A stretch of 64,000 bases of DNA from Melanopsichium pennsylvanicum. Its lineage: Eukaryota; Basidiomycota; Ustilaginomycetes; Ustilaginales. The notes beneath the pieces are model-generated. The model saw only the letters and a program-made list of their open reading frames with translations, was not told where the DNA came from and ran no database searches. How positions within the stretch are numbered: the stretch's first letter is position 1; every line of letters begins with the position of its first letter. The DNA lies in the NCBI GenBank assembly GCA_900208305.1, contig OAPG01000014.1, positions 248,001 to 312,000 of the forward strand, read 5' to 3'. The position numbers and the translations under genes were made by a program. Positions 29,639 through 39,440 of this stretch are shown piece after piece.

Positions 29639-31244
29639 TTACATTTTCTTGATGGAGACAAGCACCGTCTCGAGAGTTCTAAGGTTCAACAAGACCACCT
29701 CGTTGGTCTTTGCAAACTGGGGCACCAGCACGACTCGACACTGTTCCTCTCGTTCATTGTCGTCATCATATCTATACACCGCAGTAGCGTAGCTTGGCTG
29801 GTTTCCGACGAAGAGCACATCCGGGCGCTGCTTCAACACGAAAGGATCGCTACTCTTGAAAGGGTAGCACCATAGCGTGTCTGGCGCAGTTGGTGCCAAG
29901 TGGCCCCATTCAAGGGTTCGCAGTGCCATCTCGATGCGATTGGAGTCGGGCTCATCGACGTACTTGTAGATGTCATCGATGTTCTGGCCTGACGTGCCCA
30001 ACAATTTTGTCTCTCCTATCGAAAGCCAGGCAGGGTTTGTGTGACGGTTGAGTGAGTCGAATCTGCCGGCTCTAGGCAGGAGCGCAAAGTGAATGGGTTG
30101 TTGCGGAATTGCAGCTGATGCAGGATCATGCTCGCCTGGGAGTATGTGGACTGGCATAGTTGAGCAGAGGTCGGTCAGAAGCTGATCAAGAGCAAGCGTG
30201 GGTGCGGAGGAGAACGTAGGTTGATCCTGACCGTACCGTTTGGGTTTTTCTTCTTCTTCTGTGCGAGTTGGTGGGGCGAGGGAGTTGCCTGCGATCACCG
30301 CTGCTACAATATTGGATGTTGAGTTTCGGTCTGTGTCGCTGCCAAGCTCTCCAGTGAGGTATTCGGTGAGAAGTTGCATAGACAATTCGGATTCGAGAGC
30401 GGTTTCACCGCCTATGGCAAGGCCACTCATGAGCACTATCCATTGGTCCGCACCCGCTTCCTTCTTGGCGGCATTTCCGTTGCTAATCAGCGATTTGGGC
30501 GGGGAAGAAGTGGGAAGGGAGGCAAAAACAGCATCGACTACGTCGAAATCACCCGCGCGCGTCTCGGTGCCAAGCACTGCAGCTACGACACCTGTGATGA
30601 GCATGGATCGGAGAGATGTACCACCTTGAATCGCGTCACCGACGAGTTTGACTCGTCCACTTTGATCTTCGATAAAGAGCTCGTCTTTGGTGTAATCGAC
30701 GAATTTGGGCCTCACTGGTTGCGGTGCTAACCATTGCTGTTGCAGGTGATCGTTGCAGGATGTATGTAAGGTCAGCCTTGGCGGGCGAATCACGTTTGTG
30801 TCTCGATTTTAACTGTGCACTTACTTCTCTTGTCAAGTCCTCAAGAACGTCAGGTTTCAATGGCATGGCACAGTAAATGTTGCCCACAATGTAGCAAATG
30901 TCACCCTGTCTCACATCCAAGATGCGGTCAACAAATTTGGGCGGGTTGTGCATTCTCACCCTCTCACTGGATGGCCCTGCATCGGAAAGATCCAACTGTG
31001 ACGAAGGCTGCGATTGAGACTGCGAGAAGGCTTCAAAATTGTCGATCCAGCGAGATTGGGCTCGAGGGAGGATTCGCTTCTTTAGATAGGCTAAGCGGTA
31101 GTCGTAGAGCTGCGCATACTGTTTGCTATATGAGCGGGAGCCAAGAGGGACAAGGAAAGCTTTGTCGAGATCGGTAGCGAGTGCAGTATCGGAAGTCGCT
31201 GGTGCAGATTGGCGCTCGATTACTGCTGACATGATACATTGCAT
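29639..31244 (-). CDS. POL31: DNA polymerase delta small subunit (POLD2/Cdc1/Pol31), 2 exons
   Basis: Exons 31,244-30,825 and 30,736-29,639 with an 88-nt intron (GTAAGT...CAG, phase 0) join DLTRE to QWLAPQPVRPKF. The subunit bridges the catalytic subunit and the C subunit, and through its iron-sulphur contact also serves Pol zeta. Diagnostic segments: GDICYIVGNIY and DVLEDL in the OB-fold part; DELFIEDQSGRVKLVGD; the inactive calcineurin-like phosphoesterase core with LMSGLAIGG, AAVIAGNSL, VHILPGEHDPASAAIPQQP, LLGTSGQNIDDI and LAPTAPDTLWCYPF. Two candidate starts exist, 31,244 and 31,232; the second has the better context (A at -3), so the first four residues are uncertain. Confidence 0.94.
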
Positions 31245-31633
31245 TCAAAAGGTGAAGAGATAGTGATGATGGTACAAAGAAAGGGTAGAGAAGAAGAAGA
31301 AATCCTCGACGGCAAACATGGTAGCACAAACTGTCAAAAAATGCGTGTACTCTATTTAAATTGACCGACGCGTTGATTGATGATACATACATAGTAATTT
31401 ACTGTAAAATTACTCTACTGACGCAAAGCGCGTCCGTCGTTCAATAATTTCGCCTTTTTGGATTTCAGAGACCAACACCCCTCTCAAATTTGGACCCTCC
31501 TAAACTATAACGCCTGCACACAGCTCTCATCCCGTCATTATTGTCACAATTGCCACCATCACCATCTTTCAATTGGCACCATGCATTCGGACCCATAATC
31601 GCACCTTATCAGCCTTGGTCTTTATCCTTGGTC
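31245..31633. other. Divergent promoter with a near-perfect palindrome
   Basis: Shared upstream region of POL31 and the gamma-tubulin complex gene. GTAATTT (31,394-31,400) and AAATTAC (31,407-31,413) flank ACTGTA, one of the recurrent ACTGTA palindromes in this window. Confidence 0.55.
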
Positions 31634-34600
31634 ATGTCATTCGAGCCTCTTGACATACTCGAGGTTCCTCCTCTGTCGTCGGTCAACCTTGATGCACCAA
31701 ATCTTCATGTCCAACTTGTATCGTCGACCTTGCTTTCAACAGCACGCAGCGACTCACCTGAATTATACCGTATTGATCCTATCACAATCCAGCCTCAGCC
31801 TGGCATTGACCCAGTCCTTGACTCTTTCACCAAGCGTTCAATCACTTACGAAGCCGAGCAAACGAATCTACCCGGCCCATCATCACCCTTTCGCCCCCTA
31901 ACTCGCACCTTCTCTGGCGATATCGACATCGACTCTTCTCCCGGCACTTCCAAATGGCCAATTCGTACATCTGCTTCTGATTCAAGTCTCAGCTCGCTAG
32001 AGTCATCTTTCTGGGATGACAAACTTAGACAGGCTCATCAGCCCGCCACCGTCAAATTCAGAGGTTCGCCAGCAAAACACAGAGTGTTGGATCTTGCTAT
32101 CCAACAACCAATCCTCGAAGCTCTACAGGAAACAACTTGCAACCCGCTAGCATCATCAGCAACAGACCAGCACCTCGCTCCGGTGCATTCGGCACAGCAG
32201 GTTTTGCGGTCGCTCATCGTCACAGCAACGACTGGTACCTCGTCGGATCACTTTCAATGGGAACCAGATACAGCGTCATTCGTGTGGTCTGCAACCCTTC
32301 AGCATCGCAAAAACGTGCGACAGCTGCGAAAATTAGTCAAGGAACAAGCCGCACTGCAAGCGTCAATGGTCGCTGCAGACGACAACGCGGACGCAATCCA
32401 GCAGCTTTCCGCCGCAATGACACAACCTTGGATCGGATCAGAACGCATCAAGGGCTGGAGTCAAGCTGCTTCAGACAGCGTCATCCTTCCTTTCCTCGAA
32501 ATTGGCGCCCTCCTTCGTCGCATCGACGATCGTGTACTTGCGATACACCGTTCCGCGGCTGGGCTTAGCAGCGAAGCGCCTGCGTTGGCTGCCGCGCTCG
32601 ACACTGTAGTCACTTGGCTCAAAAGCGAGTTCACCACCTACACTTCGACCCTCACCAGCCAAGTTGTGTCCCACGAGAGCGCTCCTGCCGCCATATTGAA
32701 TGCTCATGCAGAGCTTGAGGCGTGTTTTGCTATGCTCAAAACTCTTGGCAACCTTCTCTCCTGCGGTCAGCCCAGGCTCCCACCTTTCCGACCGCTCAAA
32801 TGGCTTGATTCCACCCACGCTACTCTGTCGCATCTGCATGCCCATCTGGCCGCCTCTTTGGCTTCCGGCGCACCGTCTCTCCCATCAGCTGTACTCGCCT
32901 ATTTACTGGATCGAACAAGTTTCACCTGGCGGCAACTCATAGCCAGATGGGTAGGCTTTCCCGGCTTCGAATCCGACCGAACTGGTGAGCTTGACGATAG
33001 ACCTCACACGCTCAAACCAGACTCGACTGTTTCGCATGTCTACACACCGTGGAGCGGCGCTGTTGTCGATTGGTCGCTTGACGAGAGAGGCGAAGAGGAT
33101 GTAGGCTACACGCTCAAGCCTTCAGCAGTGCCCAGTTTCCTCCCCTTTCGCCACGCAAGGGTCTTTCTAGAGGCAGGGAGGGCGCTGAGATTGCTTAAGA
33201 AGGCTGCGCCGAAAGATCATCCACTTGTGCAACAATGGTCGCTCCATGCTCACGAGAAAGCCTCGGCTGTGGACGTAGAATTGCCAACATGGCGCTGGAC
33301 GATTCCGGACAGTCAAATTCAGGCGACTGCAGTCCAGGAGCAGATCGTACAATTTAAGCGCGAGATCGCAAGATGGAGACAGCAGCGACGCAAGGCGAGG
33401 CGAGCGACCGCCGAGACAGTGGCCAATCCTCGTGTCTCGCCGCTCGGCTCAAGATTATCCCTCGCATCTCCAGGCGCTGGTGCCACTTCAGATGGCAATA
33501 CTGTGGGGACGGGTGGCTTGGCCTTCGCTTCTACAATCGAAGATCAATTCAGCCGCATGTCACAGCTTTTCACGGCACTCCCTGGCAACACAGATGCCCT
33601 CACTACGGCCATGGAGTCATCTGGGCTCGATCATGACACGAACTCCTTTTTGCCGTCCCCGAATGCTAAGACGGAGGTCGACGCATTTCTCATCTACCTC
33701 TCTGCAGCCGCATGCCCACCAACTCCTAGCCACTCCATCGCCTTGGCATCCTTCGACCGCGTCACGCAGTCCAGCCTTGTCGCACCGTTCGAGTCCTGGG
33801 CACGACTCATCAACATGTCCCTCATCAGCGTTTTCTTCCAAGATCTCGGTCTTGGAACCTACCTCGAAACCTGCAAGCGCTTCCTTCTCCTCGGAAGTGT
33901 GCATTTCGAACGTCAGATGGTGTCGAGTTTGTTCGATGTGGATCATGCTTCCCTCCCGGATGACGCCACGTCCTCTTCTCCCAGCCGCAGTGTAGTAGCG
34001 ATGAACAAAAGACTCACAGCAGAAGGCGTCTGGCCACCGAATGACACCCTTCTTTCCTCTGCGCTCAACACGGCCGTCATCGAAACCGTGTCGGGAATGC
34101 GTCAGGCCCATGAAGAGAGTCTGCTCCGTAGTGGGAGAAGCGAAGACGCAGTCTCGTTGGCGTTTAGGGATCTTGATGAACGTCTGTCTTTCGCTGTTGT
34201 CGAACCTCCCTTCACGACCTCCGCGAGCAGAGGAGGTAAAGCCAAACCGACATGGACTGATCCGAGTTCGATCGACGCCCTTGACTGGCTCACACTCTCA
34301 TTCCACCCGCCTCCTCTCATATCACCTCTGCTCACGCAATTAGCCCAGTCGCGATACCAGAGGCTTTGGAACATGCTTCTTCGCATCAAAAGGTGCAAGG
34401 CCGCGATACGGTCAGCTTGGTGTGCGACGTTCAAGTCGACAAGTGCGGCATTCACATTGGATTTCCGAGTGCGGGCCATTATGCAACAATTCAGGTGGGA
34501 GCTGAATCATTTCCTGGATACCTTTGGAGCTTTTGTGCAAGAAGTGGGGATCGAAGGGCATTGGAAGCGGTTTATGCAGAGATTGGACGGGGTGAGGGTC

Positions 34601-35266
34601 GAGGTCTCTGACGAGCTGTCTTGCCGTTCCTCCCACCGTACTACAGCGGTGGGGAACGGCGAAGTTGGCGACGCAGATCTCGAAGAAGAAGATTTGGAAG
34701 AGGAGGAGAAAGTGGCGTTGATGACGTCAAGTCTTGAGCTGAAAGACGTCTTTTCCTTGGCTCGGTATCATGAGAGGGTCCTTGATCGAATGCTGTCAAC
34801 TTGTTTCCTGAAATCGAAGCAACGTGGAGTGCTCAACGTGATCAACAGCCTCCTCCAGACAGTGCTCGATTTCGCTCAGCTATGCATCGACTTTCAAATG
34901 CCCACTTCAGCAGATTTTGAAACGCCGAGTTTTGACGATTTCAGCCACCTGCATCGGTACTTTCGCTCCCGCATGGACACGTTTGTTCAGGCGCTGCTGA
35001 TTCTCAAAGATCGCAGATTTGCAATAAGCTTGTCGACGGACCCGGCAAACAGGGGAAAAGAGCAAGATGGATTATACGGCAAGAGGAGACAAGATGTCGA
35101 AGCGGAGAAGGCGAGGTTGGCTGAAGATGAGTTGGAAGATCTGAGACGATTGGATGTGGATGAGCTAGGGAGGAGCGTTGATGGCGTCGAAGGTGAGGGT
35201 GTGGGAAGTGTTGAGTTTTTGCTCGTCAGATTGAATGCGAGTGGATTTTATGCTGAGCTGGATTAA
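31634..35266 (+). CDS. Gamma-tubulin complex component (GCP family, GCP5/6-like)
   Basis: 1,210 residues from ATG 31,634; the frame is open upstream only from a TTG, so this first ATG is preferred. GCP proteins assemble gamma-tubulin into ring complexes that nucleate microtubules at the spindle pole body. The C-terminal GRIP2-like part is recognisable: RYQRLWNMLLRIKRCKAAI, MQQFRWELNHFLDTFGAFVQ, DVFSLARYHERVLDRMLSTCFL and a final LLVRLNASGFYAELD (partly quoted). The N-terminal half contains the GRIP1-like segment ending SWARLINMSLISVFFQDLGLGTYLE. Length and divergence, with long inserts, point to GCP5/Mod21 or GCP6/Alp16 rather than GCP2/3, but I cannot separate these. Single exon. Confidence 0.75.
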   Translation: MSFEPLDILEVPPLSSVNLDAPNLHVQLVSSTLLSTARSDSPELYRIDPITIQPQPGIDPVLDSFTKRSITYEAEQTNLPGPSSPFRPLTRTFSGDIDIDSSPGTSKWPIRTSASDSSLSSLESSFWDDKLRQAHQPATVKFRGSPAKHRVLDLAIQQPILEALQETTCNPLASSATDQHLAPVHSAQQVLRSLIVTATTGTSSDHFQWEPDTASFVWSATLQHRKNVRQLRKLVKEQAALQASMVAADDNADAIQQLSAAMTQPWIGSERIKGWSQAASDSVILPFLEIGALLRRIDDRVLAIHRSAAGLSSEAPALAAALDTVVTWLKSEFTTYTSTLTSQVVSHESAPAAILNAHAELEACFAMLKTLGNLLSCGQPRLPPFRPLKWLDSTHATLSHLHAHLAASLASGAPSLPSAVLAYLLDRTSFTWRQLIARWVGFPGFESDRTGELDDRPHTLKPDSTVSHVYTPWSGAVVDWSLDERGEEDVGYTLKPSAVPSFLPFRHARVFLEAGRALRLLKKAAPKDHPLVQQWSLHAHEKASAVDVELPTWRWTIPDSQIQATAVQEQIVQFKREIARWRQQRRKARRATAETVANPRVSPLGSRLSLASPGAGATSDGNTVGTGGLAFASTIEDQFSRMSQLFTALPGNTDALTTAMESSGLDHDTNSFLPSPNAKTEVDAFLIYLSAAACPPTPSHSIALASFDRVTQSSLVAPFESWARLINMSLISVFFQDLGLGTYLETCKRFLLLGSVHFERQMVSSLFDVDHASLPDDATSSSPSRSVVAMNKRLTAEGVWPPNDTLLSSALNTAVIETVSGMRQAHEESLLRSGRSEDAVSLAFRDLDERLSFAVVEPPFTTSASRGGKAKPTWTDPSSIDALDWLTLSFHPPPLISPLLTQLAQSRYQRLWNMLLRIKRCKAAIRSAWCATFKSTSAAFTLDFRVRAIMQQFRWELNHFLDTFGAFVQEVGIEGHWKRFMQRLDGVRVEVSDELSCRSSHRTTAVGNGEVGDADLEEEDLEEEEKVALMTSSLELKDVFSLARYHERVLDRMLSTCFLKSKQRGVLNVINSLLQTVLDFAQLCIDFQMPTSADFETPSFDDFSHLHRYFRSRMDTFVQALLILKDRRFAISLSTDPANRGKEQDGLYGKRRQDVEAEKARLAEDELEDLRRLDVDELGRSVDGVEGEGVGSVEFLLVRLNASGFYAELD

Positions 35267-35596
35267 CATGCACGTCATCATAATTGTCATCAATGGAATG
35301 CGAGAATCACACCATCGCTTCACTTCGCACAGAGAGACACCTTTGGGCTAAGTTTGCGTGGGGCGAAGACACAATGACTGTTGGCCCGTGAGTCGTTTGG
35401 TTTGAATTTGCGACAATGCTGCATTGCTATTGGACTGACTGGAGAGAAGCGTTTGGACTATTGGAATATGCGGTACATTTAAGTCGAGAGGATGAGAACG
35501 AATGCGAACGGACCTGAAATTTGGGAATACTTGATCAAAGCCACTGCGACTGGGTGGCATCTCGAGCTGTACGGTAGGTACAGTGTAGAGTGGGAT
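35267..35596. other. Short intergenic between convergent genes
   Basis: 3' flanks only; nothing else seen. Confidence 0.5.
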
Positions 35597-35950
35597 TTAC
35601 TCCTTGTTGATCGCCTCAAAGACCTTGGCAGCCTGGGCAGGAGCATGATTCTTCTTGATCCTGGTGGGCAAGTCTTTGTTCTTCTTGACCGTGACTTTGA
35701 TCTCGTCCTTGGTCAGCTTTGTCTGGTCACTGTCCATGATTCTGTTCTCAAAGTGAGAACGACCCTCGCCAAGATTTTTCTTACCGCCAGACCAGCGACG
35801 AGCTTTGGCAGTGCTGCCGTGAGAAAGGTCATCGAGTTGTTCTGCCTTGTAGTGAGGAGAGTTGCGGAAGACCGAGGAGTTTGCATAGGGATCGGTGGAG
35901 GATGCAGATGCGTTTGAAGTGTTGGAGTCGCTGCGTGGTTTGGTCGACAT
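35597..35950 (-). CDS. Small basic unknown protein
   Basis: 117 residues, single exon from ATG 35,950. Ser/Asn-rich N-terminus, then DPYANSSVFRNSPHYKAEQLDDL, then a basic region (AKARRWSGGKKNLGEG, VKKNKDLPTRIKKNH) and a helical tail. I do not recognise it. Composition suggests a small nuclear or nucleic-acid-binding protein, which is inference only. It has its own upstream region of 600 bp and is followed by the convergent gamma-tubulin complex gene. Confidence 0.55.
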   Translation of the reverse strand: MSTKPRSDSNTSNASASSTDPYANSSVFRNSPHYKAEQLDDLSHGSTAKARRWSGGKKNLGEGRSHFENRIMDSDQTKLTKDEIKVTVKKNKDLPTRIKKNHAPAQAAKVFEAINKE

Positions 35951-36556
35951 TGTGTTCGAGTGAGATGTGATGTAGTGAAAGGTGAACGTGCTTGCTGTAG
36001 TGGATAAGGACGGTGTGAACTGAATGAAGGGAGCAAAAGGAGGAGAGTGATACTTATACCTTCAAGACAGCCAGTGCTCAGATCACGGCTGAGCTCGTCT
36101 CCCTCATTTGAGCACGCAACTCAAGACCTTTTGGCACATAATGCTCTTTTTCGAGCTGCAAGTGCGGAGCTGAGCATGAGCTTGGGCCACATATTTTTCG
36201 CTGTGCGATTCCGACACAGGAAGCTCTATTGCAGCAGCGGCAGCAGCCCTGGTCAGAAGGGTGGGATTTGTCTCTCACTCATCTAGCCGTGAATCCAGCT
36301 AAAAAAGCGACAGAGGAGTCTGGATGGCTCCCAGACCGTGTGACTCCAACCTCATCGTTGCAGAGCCATGAGTGATTGCGCAAATGGGCACCTTAAGCAC
36401 GGACGCAGGGTCCAACAGCAGACACACCCAAAAAACAAATTAAGACTGCATCTGTGCGTGCTTGCATTGAAAAAATGTGGAGCTTTCTGGAAAAGAAAAA
36501 AAAAAGTCACGCAACACGACTCGTGACCTACACAATACACCAAGGTCGCAATTGTC
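35951..36556. other. Intergenic, nothing recognised
   Basis: Upstream of the small unknown protein and downstream of enoyl-CoA hydratase. A short A-run lies near 36,494-36,506. Confidence 0.5.
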
Positions 36557-37711
36557 TTACTCGTGCGTAAAGGTGGCCTTGCGCTTCTCAGCAAAAGCAC
36601 CCATCCCCTCCTTCTGGTCCTTGGTAGCGAACAAGCTCTGGAAGAGACGGCGCTCGAATCGGGTGCCTTCTTGAAGGCTGAGTTCGAAAGCTGTTGGTCC
36701 CAAACAACAACATCGCCATCCATCAGGTCGACACAAAAAAAAACAGAGATGTTGATCAGTCACTGTGTCTTCTCTGCACTCATGCACCCTCGTCAATACG
36801 CTACAGATGGATATCAGGAAGAGACCACTTACAAGCATTGACACCTTCCTTGGCGGCCTGGACAGCAATTTGACCTTTCTTTGCAATCGTGGATGCGACC
36901 TTGACTGCCTCGTCTACAACATTGCCTTCGCGAACAACGCGCGAGATGAGACCGCGTCGCTCAGCGTCGTCCGCAGAGAAGTTGCGGCCAGTGAGCACCA
37001 TCTCCATGGCAGTCGACTTACCCACCGCCTTGGTCAATCGCTGCGTACCACCTGCTCCGGGGATGACACCGAGGTTAATCTCGGGCTGACCAAAGTTGGC
37101 AGTCGGCGAGGCCAAGATAATATCGCACCTATATCGTCAAGCGGACGGCCCATAAACATGAGTAATCGACGTGAGTAGGCTGTTTATCTAGCGAAGCGGG
37201 AAGGACAGGCGTTGAGGAATGGTCTTCGAGGGAGAGCTGAGTGTTGTTTCACTTACATCATCGCCAGCTCGCAACCACCACCGAGCGCGAAACCACTGAC
37301 GGCAGCAATGATCGGCTTTCGAACAGTAGATATCTTTGTCCAGTGACTCAAGAAGTTGGTCTTGTAGGCATCTGCATACTGCTTATCCTTCATCTCCTTG
37401 ATGTCGGCACCGGCAGCGAAGGCCTTTTCGCTTCCGGTAATGACGATAGCACCAACCTCGGGATCATTGTCAGCAATCTCGGTAGCGTCGTTGAGTTCGT
37501 GAAAAAGGGCCGAATTGAGCGCGTTGAGAGCCTTGGGTCGGTTGAGCGTGATGAGCGTGACGCCTTTGGCGGGGGACGAAACGAGGATGTTTTGGTACTC
37601 CTTGGCCCCCGCGGCAGAGAAGCGTGGGAGCGAGGTGGAAAGAGAGCGAGTCGAGAGGGTGCTGCGAGAAGCGGTGCTGCGCAGAGCGGTGCGAACGGTC
37701 GAGGCCAGCAT
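36557..37711 (-). CDS. Mitochondrial enoyl-CoA hydratase, 3 exons
   Basis: Exons 37,711-37,257, 37,128-36,833 and 36,690-36,557; both introns begin GTAAGT and phases match (joins ELAM-MCDIIL and GVNA-SFELSL). Short-chain crotonase of fatty acid beta-oxidation, hydrating trans-2-enoyl-CoA. The N-terminus (Arg/Ser/Thr-rich, no acids for about 35 residues) is a mitochondrial presequence. Oxyanion-hole and catalytic segments are present: [25 protein letters not shown] with the first catalytic Glu, [20 protein letters not shown] with the second, and the C-terminal [21 protein letters not shown]. It is the ECHS1 orthologue by these features and is divergent from NFU1. Confidence 0.95.
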
Positions 37712-38107
37712 CTTATTGTGTCGTGAATGCAAAATGATTTGGAACAGGAAGGAGGTGACGCTGAACAAGAGGAGGAGCTGGTAGAAATGTATTGTCCTCT
37801 ATTACGGTCAATATATCTTTGGTGTTCTTCTCGAGTTACAGCTACGGCCGAAGTAGGCAAGAGAGTGGCCTAAGCGGGGATGTCGCACTATTTCATGGAT
37901 TTACTGTATGCTCGGCTCAACCGGTGGTGCGCTCAACCGGAAACTCCGTGAAAAAGTTGGCCCTTACAATGACTGTTTCCTTTATTTTTAATGCTGACAA
38001 ATTAGAGAGATTCAGTTCAACTCGACTTCCTCGGTTGCTGAGTGTGACACAAACCTTCCTCGCCACATAATACTTGAACAGATCTCCACATCGCTTGTCA
38101 TTCCTTC
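37712..38107. promoter_or_regulatory. Divergent promoter shared by enoyl-CoA hydratase and NFU1
   Basis: A 396-bp region between two head-to-head genes for mitochondrial proteins. No specific operator is recognised; the shared location is the only evidence for co-regulation. Confidence 0.4.
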
Positions 38108-38989
38108 ATGCTTTCAACATATCTCAAAATGACTGTCGTGACAAGAACAACAACCAGCTCACTTAGAGCTGCGCTTCGTACCGCTGCTGTGGCTTCCAGC
38201 AGCCGCAGTATCGCACGCACCTTCCCTCTTGTTCGAACCATGATCAGCTCCTCGACTTCTACGGCACTGCGAATGCGCTCCATCGCTCCCGCTGCTTCAC
38301 CAGCTATACAGAGGCGAACCATGTTCATCCAGACCGAGTCTACACCCAACGAAGACTCTCTCAAATTCCTTCCGGGTCGTCAAGTCATGGAGTCTGGCAC
38401 GCACGAGTTCCTCGACACCCGCTCTTCCATGGCCTCGCCCCTTGCCAAGAAGCTCTTCAACATTCCTGGAGTCGTCGGCGTGTTTTACGGCCCTGATTTT
38501 GTTACTGTGTCAAAAGATGCCGAACACCAGTGGTCAACACTCAAGCCCGAGATTTACAGCTCCATCATGGAGTTTTTCACCGCGGATCAACCTCTCTTCA
38601 CCGAGCCCGGGTCTTCGCATGGATCCAGTGATACCGTCATTCTGGATACAGATTCAGAGGTGGTCGCTATGATCAAAGAGTTGCTGGACACCAGGGTCAG
38701 GCCAGCAATCCAAGAAGATGGCGGAGATTTGGAGTATAGAGGATTCGGAGAGGAAACGGACGGAATCGTCAAAGTCAAGTTGAAGGGTTCTTGCCGTGGC
38801 TGCGATTCAAGTACTGTAACACTCAAGAGTGGTATCGAGAGAATGTTGAAGCACTACATACCCGAGGTCAACGGTGTCGAGCAGGTGCTGGATCCAGAGG
38901 AGGAGATTGCCTTGGACGAGTTCGCAAAGCTCGAGCAGAAGCTCGACAAGGATCGCCAGAAGGAGCGCGACATGGGTTTCTCCCTCTAA
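38108..38989 (+). CDS. NFU1: NFU1 iron-sulphur cluster carrier
   Basis: 293 residues. NFU1 passes 4Fe-4S clusters to mitochondrial targets such as lipoyl synthase and complex II. An Arg/Ser/Ala-rich presequence (about 1-75) is followed by the NFU N-terminal domain ([18 protein letters not shown] ... [27 protein letters not shown]) and the NifU C-terminal domain with [13 protein letters not shown] and the cluster-binding CRGC (about residues 237-240). The C-terminal acidic/basic helix is usual. ATG 38,108 is first; ATG 38,129 is an alternative with the presequence still intact. Confidence 0.95.
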   Translation: MLSTYLKMTVVTRTTTSSLRAALRTAAVASSSRSIARTFPLVRTMISSSTSTALRMRSIAPAASPAIQRRTMFIQTESTPNEDSLKFLPGRQVMESGTHEFLDTRSSMASPLAKKLFNIPGVVGVFYGPDFVTVSKDAEHQWSTLKPEIYSSIMEFFTADQPLFTEPGSSHGSSDTVILDTDSEVVAMIKELLDTRVRPAIQEDGGDLEYRGFGEETDGIVKVKLKGSCRGCDSSTVTLKSGIERMLKHYIPEVNGVEQVLDPEEEIALDEFAKLEQKLDKDRQKERDMGFSL

Positions 38990-39440
38990 CTCATTTAGTT
39001 TCTTCTGATGCTCCGAACTTTGCCACCACCACTGTCCGTGTACTCTTAATCTCATCTTCGTTTCACTAGTGATCCTGGAAAACTTCATTCTTTTATTGCA
39101 AGTTTCAATCGCATGATGCCTTGATTGATCTCTGTCCGCGTTCCTGGTTCCACTTGACCGTCATCGCTACACTCCTCCTTTTACCAAATCTCCCGAATGT
39201 CAACTAGCAGTAGATTTGACAACGCGGGCGAATAGGCAAGACCTCATTCATCTCAAAAGATGCGCTCGCCACCGCTTGTTCATGCATGTCCACAGAACTA
39301 GGTCACACATCATGCCTTCCGGTCTCCGCGTTCCGGACTGACGCAAGCTCGGGCTAGAATTGGAGCGGATCATAAGGCGGCTTTTCATTTTCACCTATGC
39401 CGAAAACAAATCATACAAATCGCCATTGCAATCGACATGC
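38990..39440. other. Intergenic between convergent genes, nothing recognised
   Basis: 3' flanks of NFU1 and the fumarate reductase; no repeat or ORF of interest. Confidence 0.5.
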
